A stretch of DNA of 64,000 nt from Balanoglossus misakiensis (GCA_040954595.2 CM082581.2:1054001-1118000), one strand, 5' to 3'; positions 36,331-47,836 are shown, counted from the stretch's first letter. Notes: generated from the sequence alone by a model not told the origin. Program-made: numbers and translations.

Positions 36331-36650
36331 AGGTCCCATTTGGTTTATGTACATATATACGATTGGGACCTTATGGAATCAGTTGCATTTGTATGTATGA
36401 GTGAATGGATGAAAACCGCTGGGCATATCACTTCCATATTTAGTGTGTAGATGCAGGCGGGGCTGTAGATGGGATTTTGTTCAAATGAAATTGTCATTGC
36501 CAAAATATTACCTGTGTAAATGTGAAATTGGTCAAAAGTCAGAAACTTGACAACCACTGGTCAGATTGGTATGTCAATGAACCCCATACAGTCCTGTATG
36601 TTGTGAGCTAATATTATGAATTTTCTAATGTTTATTAATTTTTTTTGTCT
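36331..36650 (+). repeat. Hairpin-led dispersed repeat family 3, copy 2
   Basis: It has the same order of parts as copy 1: AGGTCCCATTTGG facing a diverged GATTGGGACCTTA, ATCAGTTGCA, GTATGTATG, ACCGCTGGGCATATCAC, GTCATTGCCAAAATATTA and GTTGTGAGCTAAT. It matches 43,115 in the other duplicated segment. Confidence 0.75.
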
Positions 36651-37145
36651 TTTTCCACATTATTGGTAAAAAAAAATCTTCACTTCTGAAAGCGATAGTC
36701 CGACTCCTTCGAAATTTAGTATGAAGCTTCCTATGGGTGGTCCGAGTTACCATATTTTTTGTTCAGATTGTTGTAAAATAGGCATATTTATAATTTTGAG
36801 CAATTTTGCCAATTAAGGTCAGAATGCTTTGCAATTTGGTAGGCAGATTCCCAGGGGTAACCCAAGGAAGATGTCATAAAAATGGTTAAAACTGCGTGCT
36901 TGTGTTATTGGGGATATTTTTTGCAATCTTTGTCAAAAACTGTTTTCTGTTAAACCGTTCAAACCCTTGTCAGATTACTTTGAATTTTGGCAGGAATGTT
37001 CCTTGTAGTGATTGAAGTAAGATGGTGTACAATTATAGAGATGTTTGCATATTTGTGTTTTTGCCACTTTTGAACAAATGTGTTTTTCTTTGAAACTGCT
37101 TTTTTGATGGCTTTGAAATATGGTAGGAATATTCCTAGGGGTAAC
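36651..37145 (+). repeat. Diverged ~150-bp tandem repeat tract
   Basis: Three or so units share a T-rich start (TTTTTGCCA..), AAACC or AAACTGC-like text, a GATT.CTTTGAA.TTTGGTA phrase, CCTAGGGGTAACC or TCCTTGTAGTGATT, and AAGTAAGATG. The same design recurs at 38,640, 43,480, 46,260 and 48,270. Confidence 0.55.
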
Positions 37146-38640
37146 CCAATTTTTAGCTCACCTGAAAATCACGTGAGCTTATAGTTTAGCGATGTCTGTG
37201 TATGTGTGTGTCTGTCTGTATACCCGATATCTCAAGAACCGCTGAACCGATTTCAACCAAATTTAGTACACAGGTTCAGATATCATATGGCAAGAACTGA
37301 AAAGGTTTTGGTGGGTGTGGCTTTGATATTAATGAAGTTATTAAAGTTTTAATTTTTCTATTACATGGTTGTCTATGAGAGCTTTCGTTAATGCTGCATA
37401 TATGACCAGTGGAAACGATAGTTTGAGGAGATCGACTGTTTGAGGGCGCTGTGAAATGAGACATTCCTGGCGATATTGCCGTGGTTCTGTCCATGCTCAG
37501 ACGCTGTACCCGTCGTTACGAATAACTTCCCTACGTGAATCCACAAGGAAGCTAACGTTGTTTAGTTGCTTCATAGAGCGTAAATTGTTAATCTACAGAA
37601 CCGTCAGACGAATACTCTTTTCAAATGAAGTTTGAAACTACTTACGAGTAAGTTAGTGGAGACAATATGGCGGATAGTTGGCGTGCAGCCGAATCCGCGT
37701 TATGACTATGACGTGACCCATTCATCAAGACAAACCGTAAATGATTCACGCATATTGTGGTCCTCACGCAGTCAATCTCAAAATGTCACCAGGCTTTCTA
37801 TTTGTCTATTGTTCAGAGAAAAATAACATGGCGGTTGATCACACTCAACAGTAAAATCCGTTTTGTGTGTTTATAGACAGTCTGTTATCGCCAATACTAT
37901 ATAGCGATTGCTAGATGGCCTACCCAATATGTGATCGAGCGAGAATGATAACATTGAATGTCTGTTCAGATCTCATTCCGTACGTCATACGTCAACATTT
38001 CGATTTCGATTTAATCCATTCATAAAGAATTTAGAGAAAGTCGTCTTGAATTGTGACCCCGACTATCAATTAGTTTACGATGATTTTTTGGCGACGGAAT
38101 ACACGAGACGCCATTGCATAACTACGTCAGCTGGACTTCCAAGGTTACCATTTTGTGTGTATGGAATCTTATCACAGAGCCTACGTACTTTGACAATATG
38201 CCATGCTATATCAATGACGCCCCAGAAAATTTGTCAAAAAATGAATTTGTCTTCTCATGGTGGTGCAATATATTTTAATGTCTATTTTGAGGTTGATTTT
38301 GGTTTTTGGCTAACATGTATATAAATGTCAGCTTATAGCATAAGTTGGTGTCCGTCGGCTATGTATGTCTGTATGTGTGCCTCATACAGAATTATGTATT
38401 TTGTGAATGGATCAGTTTCGTCTTAATGTATTGATGTATGTATGTGTATGTCCATCAACATCAAAAACTTGAAACTACTGATATTTTGTGTGTACATAGA
38501 AATTGTTATTGCGAAAAAATGCATACTGGTATTAACTGGAAAAATGTTCAAATAGTCAAAATTGAAAAACTTAATAACAGCGGATCAGATTAAGTTAAAA
38601 ATTGGCGTGCATTGGTGTGCAAGTACTTTGGGAAGACCTC
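37146..38640. other. Diverged repeat relics, no gene supported
   Basis: At 37,153 AGCTCACCTGAAAATCACGTGAGCT forms a short hairpin followed by a GTCTGT microsatellite and CTCAAGAACCGCTGAACC. This is the same architecture as the AGGTCCC family but a different sequence. From 37,400 to 38,330 the DNA is more unique, with short open frames and no recognised exon. Confidence 0.5.
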
Positions 38641-39240
38641 GTATGATTTTGTTCAGGTGGAGTCAGTATCTGGCGTTTCCTATTTTTTATGAATTTTTTG
38701 GGGAATTTTCTGCAGTTTTGTTAAAAAAAAATTTTCTCTGAAATTACATGTCCAATTGATTGGAAACTTGGTATGGAGGTTCATAGGGCTTACCTGAATC
38801 ACATTTGTGCAAACGGTGGTGAAATTTGCAAAAATGCATTTTTGGGCAATATTTCCTGTTTTTGCCAAAAAATCCAATCCTGTGAAATGTAGGTGCAATT
38901 GTTTTGATACTTTGTATTTGGGTTTCTAGGGGTGATCTCAGTCAGATATGATCAAATTGTAATGAAATTTGCATAATTGTATTTTTTGGGAATTTCTGCA
39001 GGGTTTGGCCAAATAGTCTTCGGTAATACCACAAGTCCAATTGGTTGGAAACTTTGAATGGGAATTCATATATGTGATATCAGTCAGATTTGTCTGAATT
39101 TCCTGTTGTTTGCCAAAATGTCTTCCTTATTGAAACTTGTTAAAGAGGTTCTTAGGCATGAACAGAAATCAGATTTGTTGAAATCTGGTGAAATATTCAT
39201 ACTTTTTGGTATATTTCTTGCCATTTTTGATCAAAGAGTT
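38640..39240 (+). repeat. Diverged ~140-150-bp tandem repeat tract
   Basis: Units recur with CCAATTG-TTGGAAACTT-GTATG or similar, GGTTCATAGGG, CCTGAATCAC or TCAGTCAGAT, GAAATTTGCA and TTTTGGGGAATTTTCTGCAG or TTTTGGGCAATATTTCC. The open frame 39,058-39,489 crosses its end and is not considered coding. Confidence 0.55.
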
Positions 39241-39745
39241 TTAGAATTCCATAGACTTATTATTTTTATGCAGTTCAGGATGGGGTACATGACTCATAAC
39301 CCCTTACAAAAATTGACAAGGCAACAATTCCACAAACATGTTTACATTTCACAATGGTGCAACACACAACCCTTACACCATATACACTATAAACCAAAAT
39401 GGTTTAAAACTGGTTTTTCTAATCTTGTTATTCTGTCAACCAATCACAGTACTGCACGTGAGCATATTCAGTTAATATCTGGTTCCTGATTGCTTTGGAA
39501 GTCAGTTAACAATTTCATAACACATGTACATGTATGTGCAACTTTGATTAAATTCTGGTTGTCAATATTTAGGTAGTTTGTTGTAAATTTCTTTGTTTTT
39601 GGATAGCAAATCTTTTTAACCAATTGCTCAGTTTCTTTGAAAGTTACTGTTAACAAGGAGAGTTAGTACACCCAACTTAGACTTTTACACCCAACTTAGA
39701 GCTACTATGACTGGTTACTAACTTCTATATCTATTTGATTCACAG

Positions 39746-39820
39746 ATGCTGCCTGAAATTGTCTGCATTTCAACTCGGGATTCTCTTCCTCGTCTGGGGC
39801 GAGTTTAAGACCGCTCAATG
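39746..39820 (+). CDS. Exon-like unit E3 (75 bp), paralogue of E1
   Basis: It has the same acceptor (TTTGATTCACAG), TACTAAC branch site and GTAAGC donor as E1. Open product is CCLKLSAFQLGILFLVWGEF then KTAQ. E2 ends in phase 0 while E3 needs phase 2, so E2-to-E3 splicing would shift frame and reach a stop. E3 therefore belongs with E4 as the second gene copy and not with the upstream pair. Confidence 0.48.
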
Positions 39821-40997
39821 GTAAGCATGACTTGCTGTATATTTGCTTTTATCGGGCGTGGCACAACCGAAACAATAGGAAACAATGTATGTCTACGAAC
39901 TAATTTACACCTTCCAGTTATCAATACTTTTTTCCTTCGAATTCTAGCCTCGATTGCCTGTGATGTGATCGTGATGACATGAATTAAATGGTCAAGTTCA
40001 AATCTTCATGTGAAGCATAAATTAAATTTGGATGCATTTCCTTAACCATATAGCTAGAAATTACTCCCATACCAATACACGGGGAGATACCGTAATTTTG
40101 GCTGAAAGTGTGCTAGTCCAACACTATGCTTCATCAAACTGGCTAAGAGATCTATTATTATATATAGACACATGAAGGAAAGTAATGTTGTTTATAGTGA
40201 AATAAAACAATACCTTAGGCCACAAAGAAAAATATAGATCACGACACAAACAGGCTGGAGTTTTTTTCAAAAATGTGTGCATAAGATCATATTGGCCCAT
40301 GGTAATCAAAGCCAAAGCAGCCCAGTTCCAAATTCGAAACTCAGCTCAGTACCAGAAACTTGCTCAAAGCTACCAAATGCACAGAAAGTTTTGAGAATCT
40401 AGATGAAAAATCACCAAGCGACTAGTGCGCTTGTCTATGTTCAATGTGTCTTCCCTGGTAACAACATGTACTTCTGCCACCATGCCATGAGATATACTGA
40501 CAGCCACGTTTGAAACATTTTAGTATACTGATATTCAAAGTTTAAATGTAAAGGCTTACTTTTCTATAGTAAAATAAATGTTTTATAATTGCCAACAATT
40601 TACATTCTTGCGCTAATCAGTTGTATGAAAAGTGAGGTGGATCAAATGTAAGTTTCATTTTCACAACAAACATTAAGAAATCATTGTACAGTGTTACGTA
40701 GATGTCAAAGTGTGTGTACACCTGTCGTTTACAGATATGATGTCAGTTTCACTTGTCACCTAACTGCCATGTTTGTGGTATACCCATGTGGACCACTTTA
40801 CTGCAGTACTGATGTAAATGGAGTTTCAAGATCGCTGTTACAGATTTCTCTGATTCGTATTCCACGTACATTATCGCAGCACAGTCTGACCCTATATTAT
40901 ACCATGTTTTGCATATTTTCACTAATTAGTATGGCCCAAATAATTCTAAAGCAAGGTTGATTGGTTACTAATTGATAAGCATATATTTGATTCACAG

Positions 40998-41070
40998 TCT
41001 TAAACACAGCATTTCAACGTATGCCGGAGGAGGAAGAGAATACCTAGGCCTGATCCAAGACCGCTTTCCG
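40998..41070 (+). CDS. Exon-like unit E4 (73 bp), paralogue of E2
   Basis: It is bounded by TTTGATTCACAG and GTAAGC, with TACTAAT upstream. It has the same length and encoded residues as E2; the single base change is synonymous. It joins E3 in frame exactly as E2 joins E1. Confidence 0.48.
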
Positions 41071-42621
41071 GTAAGCACAACTTGCTGTATACATGCTCCA
41101 TAGCTTGTTTGTAAAGGCTACCTTTTCCCATCAAATAGTGAAGTCGCCCTTTCAAAATTATGGTGGTGGTAAGCCACAACTGGTTATCATGGAGAGCCCC
41201 ATATAAACTTACCAGCCCACGCTAGCCATGACTTTACAAATGTTTCCGTCATACTATGCAGAAAATTCTGGCTGCCTTAAATAGGTTTTCACTTTGCGCT
41301 AGGGGGTCAAATCACATTGCATTCTGGGCGAAAAGTCTACAACCCACTGTAGTAAGAGGTGGAAGTATTTCATGCTTTGGTCAAACATGTCTGTCTCCGT
41401 AGTTAGCATATTAAACTCATTAAATGTTTTTCACATTTTGTTATTTTGTCTGTTATGACCCATTATCACTTTAGCTTTAGCTTAGGCTCCATTCACAAAC
41501 ACCTCTGGATGGGGGGGGGGGGGGAAATTCAATTTTTTTACTGCTAATTTTCACATGCCCCCCCCCCCCCCTGTACACAACCCGAAATATTTTCAAATCC
41601 CCCACCCCCTTCTGAACTGCCAAAATTTTAAAATCCCCCCCCCCATTTTCTTTCACAGAGCAAAACACATCACTTATCTATCTTGTAAAAAAGAAAAACA
41701 GCGCTCCCATGAAAAGACTTTGAAACTGATGTTTCCCCTCATCAGTGGGTATTAAAACTGAACATGGTTTTTATTTTTTAAGTATTTGTATTCTGTGTTG
41801 GGAGACATTGTAAACCGGGAATTGAAGGGGGTGGGTGTGGGAAGGGGTGTCCCCCTCCCACGTAAGAAAATTTTATAAAATACAGAGCTCAAAGCTGCAT
41901 TTTTATGAACCCGGCAAAAGCAAATTAACTCAACTACCAGTATGTTGGGGAGGATAAATTTAACCGTCGCCGCTCAAAGTTATCATGGGGTGGGGGCAAG
42001 TCCCCTGACATGGGACACTAGATAAACCAGTTAATGATTGAAAGGTGTTGATGAAATAGCTACATGCCTATTGTTAACAAGCAGCTGACTGTACTGAAAG
42101 AATGGAAGTGTTGTGTACCTATTTTACATATTCAATATTTGTAATTAGACCATGTCATGTATATCTTGGGGATTGCTCGATCGCAATGTCTCTGCTGGTA
42201 CAATGTCCTTTTAACTTGTACAGTAATATGGTAGTGATTGTAAGTTTGTGTACGGCATTTGTAAGTTATTTTCAATTTATAATTTTTTTGTAAGTTTCTT
42301 CATTCTCAAATTGCTTGCCTAACGTACTGCTTTAAAATTTAAATTTTGGTATGATTTTGAGTAGACTTTTTGTTTCAAAATTATTTTCGACACTTGACAT
42401 TTTTGGGTGATATGATTTTACATGGAAAATCTGATTTCCCTGTAATTCGGTTGACAGGATTTTCACAATATCTCTAAATCATGAAGTACATGTATCAGAA
42501 TTGCATCAGGCCCCCAAAATTCTAGTCGCCCTTGGCAAGTAATATTAGCCATTGTTGTCCAAGGACGTTGAAGGTACAATTGGTTTTTAAACTTACTATG
42601 TAGGCATTTTATCAGAATTAT

Positions 42622-43010
42622 TAGGTCCCATTTGGTGCAGGTATATGTATTTATACCATGGGACCTTATGGGATCAGTTGCACCTGTATATATGGATGTC
42701 TGTATGGATGTTTGTCTGTATGTCTATCAATATCAAACACTTGGAAACCACTGGCATGTGACCTTGATATTTAGTGTGGAGATGCAGGCAGGGCATTAAG
42801 TGGGAGTTGTCAAAATGAACTTGTCATTGCCAAAATATGCAAATTAGCTGGGAAAGTGTCAAATTCGTCCAAACTCGGGAACTCGACAACTACTGAGCAA
42901 ATTGCTTTCAAAATTGAAAATTGGTATTCCTGTAAGTTATGTTAACCTCACACAGTTCTATATGTTGTGAGCTAATGTGAATTTTCGATTTTTTATGTAT
43001 TTTTTGTCTC
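42622..43010 (+). repeat. Hairpin-led dispersed repeat family 3, copy 3
   Basis: AGGTCCCATTTGGTGC faces ATACCATGGGACCTTA, followed by the same ordered parts as copy 1, including GTCATTGCCAAAATATGCA and a GTTGTGAGCTAA end. It is the copy-B counterpart of 35,810. Confidence 0.8.
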
Positions 43011-43114
43011 TTTCCACATTATCGGTAGAAAATCTGCTTTTCTGGAATTGATCAGCTGACTTATTTGAAATTTAGTATGAAGCTTCATAGGTGATCTGAG
43101 TTATCATAGTTTTG

Positions 43115-43480
43115 TAAGGTCCCATTTGCTTTACCATGGGACCTTATGATATCGGTGGATGTATGTATGTATGTCTGTATGTCCGTCCACATCACAAACT
43201 TGAAAACCGCTGGGCATATGACCTCGATATTTGGTGTGTAGATGCAGGCCAGGCTGAAGATTGGAGTTTGTTCAAATGAAGCTGTCATTGCCAAAAATAT
43301 GCAAATTAGCTAGGAAAATGTGAAATTGGTCAAAACTCAAACTCAACAACCACTGGTCACATTCATTTGAAAATCAGTATGCATGTACCTTATGTCTACC
43401 TCAAACAGTCCTGTATGTTTTGAGCTAATATTATCGATTTTTAATTTTTTATGCCAAAAATCTTTTATGCATTTTTTGTA
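43115..43480 (+). repeat. Hairpin-led dispersed repeat family 3, copy 4
   Basis: A compact hairpin (AAGGTCCCATTTG facing CCATGGGACCTTA) leads into GATGTATGTATGTATG, ACCGCTGGGCATATGACC, GTCATTGCCAAAAATATGCA and TTTTGAGCTAATATTA. It is the copy-B counterpart of 36,331. Confidence 0.78.
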
Positions 43481-44159
43481 TTATTCCACATTATTGGTAA
43501 AGAAATCATCATTTCTTAAAGTTATAGGCCTCATTCTTTGAATTTTAGTATGAAGCTTCTAATGGTTGTCTGAGTAACCAAAGTTTTGTTCAAATTGTTG
43601 AAAAATTTGCATATTTTAATTTTGAGCAATTTTTGCCACTTTTGGTCATTTTTTTTTCTTTAAAACTGCATGCCAGATTGATTTGGTAGGCATATTCCTA
43701 AGGGTAAACTGAGTAAGATGTTGTAAAAATGTTTTAGTATATATTGTGTTATTGGGGAAGGGGGGGGGGGGGGTTACTCAAACATTTATAACACCCAGCA
43801 ACTTTTGGTACTGGCAGGGTTTGTCCTCCAATGATTTCAACATCCTGCTAGGAATACAACCTCTCCTCAACTTTATAAATATAGGGCATGACATTGCAGG
43901 TTTTTTGAGAACACTGTTTAAAATAACCCTCATCAAGCCTGTTAACTTATTTAGACAGACTATTATCCAGAATGAAACGAAACATGGATGCAATAAAAAG
44001 ATCTTGTGCAATAAAAACCAAGTTGATCATAACAATTATTTGCTAAGTACAACATGTACATCACTAATAGAAGTTATGGCTATAAGCATAAACCTGTTTG
44101 TTTTGCTATCTTCACTATTCATATTATCTGACTATATTAATACATTTGCAAGCATACTG

Positions 44160-44785
44160 TTTCAGACATAGCGAATTTGATAAACATCTACAAATATATT
44201 TTTACCTGTTGAAGTTATCAAAATCCAGACACTTGACAAAAGGACATTTTTCATCCCCTCTATAGATTGATAGTCTAACATAGCAGGCAATCTGTTTTTA
44301 ACAACTGCAGAAGCCTTCATAAAAAGTTGTTGGCCAGAATGAAAGCTTAGGGGGACGTAGGATTTCCTACTTTTTAGGTTATTTTTTCTATGGCCCCAAA
44401 AAGCTATGACAAAAAATTGATGACCCCCTTGGAATTTATAATTCCCCCCCCCCTATCATACCCTGTCCATATTCTTATAAATGTCAATAAATGCCATACA
44501 GTCCTGTATGTTTTGTTTTGAGCTAATATTATGAATTTTCTATTTTTATTGTTTTGTCTTTTACTGCATTATTGGTAAAGAAAAATCTTCCTTTCTGAAA
44601 GCCATAGTTTTTGTTCAAATTGCAAATTGTTGTGAAATTGGTATATTTATAATTTTGAGCAATTTTGTAATTTTTGCTCAGAATGCAGATTCCTAGGGGG
44701 GTAACCCAAGTAAGGTGTTGTAAAAGAATTGTTTAAAAAATAAAAATATATTTGTAGATGGTTATCAAATTCGCTGTGTCTGAAA
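44160..44785. repeat. 45-bp inverted repeats 536 bp apart
   Basis: Arm 44,160-44,204 (TTTCAGACATAGCGAATTTG onward) and arm 44,741-44,785 (ending CAAATTCGCTGTGTCTGAAA) are reverse complements with two mismatches. They lie in the block present only in duplication copy B. The spacer is partly family 3-like sequence. There is no obvious target duplication. Confidence 0.75.
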
Positions 44786-45142
44786 GCGCTTGTCAGATTG
44801 CTTTGAACTTTGACATGAATGTTCCTTGTAGTGATTTAAGTAAGATGGTGTACAATTATAGTGATTTTTGCATATTTGTGTTTTTGCCACTTTTGAACAA
44901 ATGTAGTTTTGTTTAACCCCCATCTTACCCTATCCATATTCAAATAAATATGAAAAGAAATTTCTCACAGATATTATTTACTTTGATAATACTATCATTT
45001 GTGTAACAACTAATCAATCAAACAGTCAATAATCATAAATTGGGAGTTCAAAAATATCTATAAGGGAGATTTAAAACCCCGTTAGCAACAACTGTTTGCC
45101 ATGTTTTCAGTATTAATGTTTTGTGTAGCTTCTGCAGTTTTT

Positions 45143-45760
45143 AGGTCCCATATGGTATGTACCATGGGCCTTATGGAATCAGTTGCGTCTGTATTTATGT
45201 ATGGATGTACTGTATTTTCGCGAGTTAAATTTTTCGCGATATCGAGAGAGGCCACTGTTTCGCGTGTATTAATTTTCGCGTTCTCTTATTTCATTCACTG
45301 CATCGTTATCTTCAAAAACAATTTACGCGACTTTTTATTTTCACGTTATTTTGGCTCTCGCGTATTTGACGAAAATTAATTGCTCGCGAAAATAAAGTGT
45401 TTTACAGTATGTCTGTCTGTTTGTATGGATGTATGTCTGTATGTCCGTCCACATCTAAAACTTGAAAACCGTTGTGCATATCACCTCGATATTTGGTGTG
45501 CAGATGCAGGCTGGGCTGTAGATTGGAGTTTGTTAACATGAAAATGTCATTACCAAATATATGCAAATTAGCTGGAAAATGTGAAATTGGTCAAAACTCG
45601 CAAAATTCAACAACTGCTGGTCAGATTGATTTGGAAATTGGTATGCAAGTACCTTATGCCTACCTCATACAGTCCTGTATGTTTTGAGCTAATTTTGATT
45701 TTCTATTTTTGATGCATTTGTTTGTATTTTTCAACATTATTGGTAAAAAATCTTCATATG
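45143..45760 (+). repeat. Hairpin-led dispersed repeat family 3, copy 5, split by a MITE
   Basis: AGGTCCCATATGGTATGTACC with CATGGGCCTTA forms a nearly perfect hairpin, followed by ATCAGTTGCGTC and GTATGGATG. A 198-bp MITE interrupts the ATGT tract at 45,210. The repeat then resumes with GTCTGTCTG, AACCGTTGTGCATATCACC and CCTGTATGTTTTGAGCTAA. Confidence 0.8.
45210..45407. mobile_element. 198-bp TA-flanked MITE (TTTTCGCG type)
   Basis: Ends are CTGTATTTTCGCGAG and CTCGCGAAAATAAAG..TTTTACAG, inverted with an offset of a few bases. TA lies on both sides (45,208-45,209 and 45,408-45,409). Several internal TTCGCG repeats are present. The TA target suggests Tc1/mariner mobilisation; that is inference from target preference. 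The flanks would join to the uninterrupted GGATGTATGTCTG seen in sister copies. Confidence 0.82.
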
Positions 45761-47100
45761 AATCTAAAATTACTGTCGAATCATCCAGTGTGAGTTAGCA
45801 CTGTAATTAGCAAAAGTTATAAATCCACAGTTACCCAGCAAATTTGATATAATGCTTCACATAGGTATTGGTTTTGAACATCCTTCAGAAAGGGTATGAA
45901 TATTTTAAAATTTTTACTGTTGCAACCCAGACTAGTTTATTTCTGAATAAACAGAGAAATGACAACCGGATAGATTATTCTTCTGTACTAAAGACATATG
46001 CAGACACAAGAAATAGTCTGAACATTTTCAGTACATTACTAAAACAGTGTCGGTACATTGTACTATAAACTGAGGAAGATTAGTGACTATTGTTTGCCAA
46101 AAATGGTCCCAAGTCATTTCTCAAGCATAGCAGAATAGTAGCTTTGAGTAGCAAAGTGTGATGATTTAAAATGTAAAAAGACAACACCAATCTCTAGCTC
46201 TGCTCTCAGCACTGCAAAAGTTATCTGACAGGTAGATAGATGTTCAGTCATCCTATGTCTGTCAACATTTTTCTTTTCTGAAATCACTGGCGCAAGTGCT
46301 TTTAAAATTGGTGTGCAGGTTTCTTGGGGTGGCGAAGTAATGTGTGTTCAAATTGTGTTGAATTCTGCATATTTGTAGTTTGGAACAAGTTTTTTGCTGT
46401 TTTTGGAAGAAAAAAGCTAAGCTCGTAGATTACTTTGACTATGCAGGTTTCTAGGTATGACACAAGTTGTTTCTTCAAAATATGGTGAAATTTGCATATT
46501 TGGGGGGAAATTTTCTCTGAAATTTAGTATTGATCTCCCTGAGGTATGTGACATAATCTGTAATTTTGTATTTTGGAGACAGTTGCCTTTTTGTACAAAC
46601 AAAAAATCTTGTCAGAATATGCATGTCTGATTGCCATGTCCACAGGGGTGATCTACTTTTATTTACATTATAACCGAATCTGTAAAGTTTTCATAATGAT
46701 CTTTAAAATAGGTACGTCTAATTGTTTTGATCTTTGGTATGAATTGTCCCTTGGTGATCTTAGTCAATGCTTTTGAAATTCCGCTGAATATTGCATTATT
46801 ATTTTGTCTAAGTCTGAAGAGTAGTCATCATCTCTGAAACCCCTTGACCTAAGTCAGGTGTCAAATAGTACAATTTGCAGATTTGTTGCATTGGAGATAT
46901 TGTTGCAGTTTTTGAAATTCAAGATGGCTGCCAATGTCTGTGTTAACTCTATGGAAAAACATTTATGTAAATACTTTTCTGAAAACAAGGCGGTGAACAT
47001 CACATTTTTGTTTACAAACAGTAATAGAAATAGCTATCATTGTTTCTGAAAATCCTAACTTGTAGGATTCTTTTTCAATCTCTGGCATCAGCAGAGACAA
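45761..47100. other. Diverged repeats, no gene supported
   Basis: Scattered pieces of the ~150-bp design recur (for example GGTTTCTAGG near 46,446 and GGTGATCT near 46,648). Short open frames at 45,868 and 46,858 lack domains and splice context. Confidence 0.45.
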
Positions 47101-47104
47101 TTAA

Positions 47105-47836
47105 GGTGGCATTGCATGAAAAGTTGTGATTTTTGCCAAATTTTACTTTTTTACATAAATCGGTAGGCCTAATACTCACCCACATCCTGACTAATACGTC
47201 TTGGCGGAAATGGTGCACAATCACCCCCAAATAGCACTTTTCTGAATGAGTTCACAGCTTAACAAATAGGTGTCAACAATGCAAATGGCCGTTTTTCTCG
47301 GTTTGCATTTTCGCTGCTTTTGACAACTTCGGACTAAAATAGCTTCGCCCTGCATTGGCCGAATTTGCTCAAATTTTGACAGGGAATTGTGTATGACCCA
47401 TCCAACAAAACGCTAGTTTTGTATGTCGATAAAGTGTCCCTAGCGGGAATAAACTCTGATTCAATACAACTCACCGTGAATTTGATCAAATTTTCAGAAA
47501 ATCTAACTTTCAAACGCTGTTACTCCTCAATGGAAGCAGATAACGCAAAACAAAATTAGCGTTTTTTTGCACGTGTACTTTAGTTTCGAATGACATATTA
47601 AGATGCATGATGCATGGTCAACTTTTTTACCTATTTTAAATTTCATGACATAATATCAAAAAATGGGTTTTTCGCCCAAAATCGCCACCATTTCCGGGGA
47701 TCAATAATATTTGCAACTCAAACAAAAGTTCAAAATCTCAGCTTCCAGAATATATATGGTTTATGGGGGTTTAAACTTTGTCTTTGATGAGAAATAGGCC
47801 TCTGAAAAAGTCTCGACGGTTTCATGCAGTGCCACC
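47105..47836. mobile_element. 732-bp TTAA-flanked non-autonomous DNA transposon
   Basis: Left end GGTGGCATTGCATGAAA and right end TTTCATGCAGTGCCACC are inverted repeats matching at 16 of 17 bases. TTAA lies at 47,101-47,104 and 47,837-47,840. The interior has no open frame of transposase size. It is a different family from the AGGGAC foldback elements but shows the same target. Confidence 0.9.

Larger units (their letters stand above)
33215..37140 (+). repeat. Segmental duplication, copy A
   Basis: This segment aligns in order with 39,700-44,930. Anchors are CTATGACTGGTTACTAACTT (33,227 / 39,705), GGATGCATTTCCTTAA (33,561 / 40,030), AACACAGCATTTCAACG (34,267 / 41,003), GCAGAAAATTCTGGCTGCC (34,745 / 41,259), GACCATGTCATGTATATCTT (35,231 / 42,148) and TCCTTGTAGTGATT (37,000 / 44,824). 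Copy A carries the foldback MITE and about 220 bp (34,450-34,670) absent from copy B. Much of 35,800-37,140 is hairpin-led and ~150-bp repeat sequence. Confidence 0.9.
39700..44930 (+). repeat. Segmental duplication, copy B
   Basis: This is the partner of 33,215-37,140. It lacks the foldback MITE but has three extra blocks: about 40,268-40,884, about 41,480-42,040 (with G and C runs of 12 or more facing one another) and about 43,757-44,770 (with an inverted repeat and a partial repeat of family 3 sequence). Identity is high near the exon-like units and lower elsewhere, with many indels. Confidence 0.88.

Noticed and set aside
39058-39489. 143-residue plus-strand open frame
   Set aside because: It covers the end of a diverged ~150-bp repeat tract, with low-complexity hydrophobic content and no family resemblance.
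33260-41070. A single gene splicing E1-E2-E3-E4 in series
   Set aside because: E2 ends in phase 0 while E3 begins in phase 2; joining them shifts the frame and meets a stop. Two paralogous pairs fit better.
43746-44171. 141-residue plus-strand open frame
   Set aside because: It starts in a G homopolymer within an AT-rich inserted block, has no domain or splice context, and is absent from the paralogous segment.
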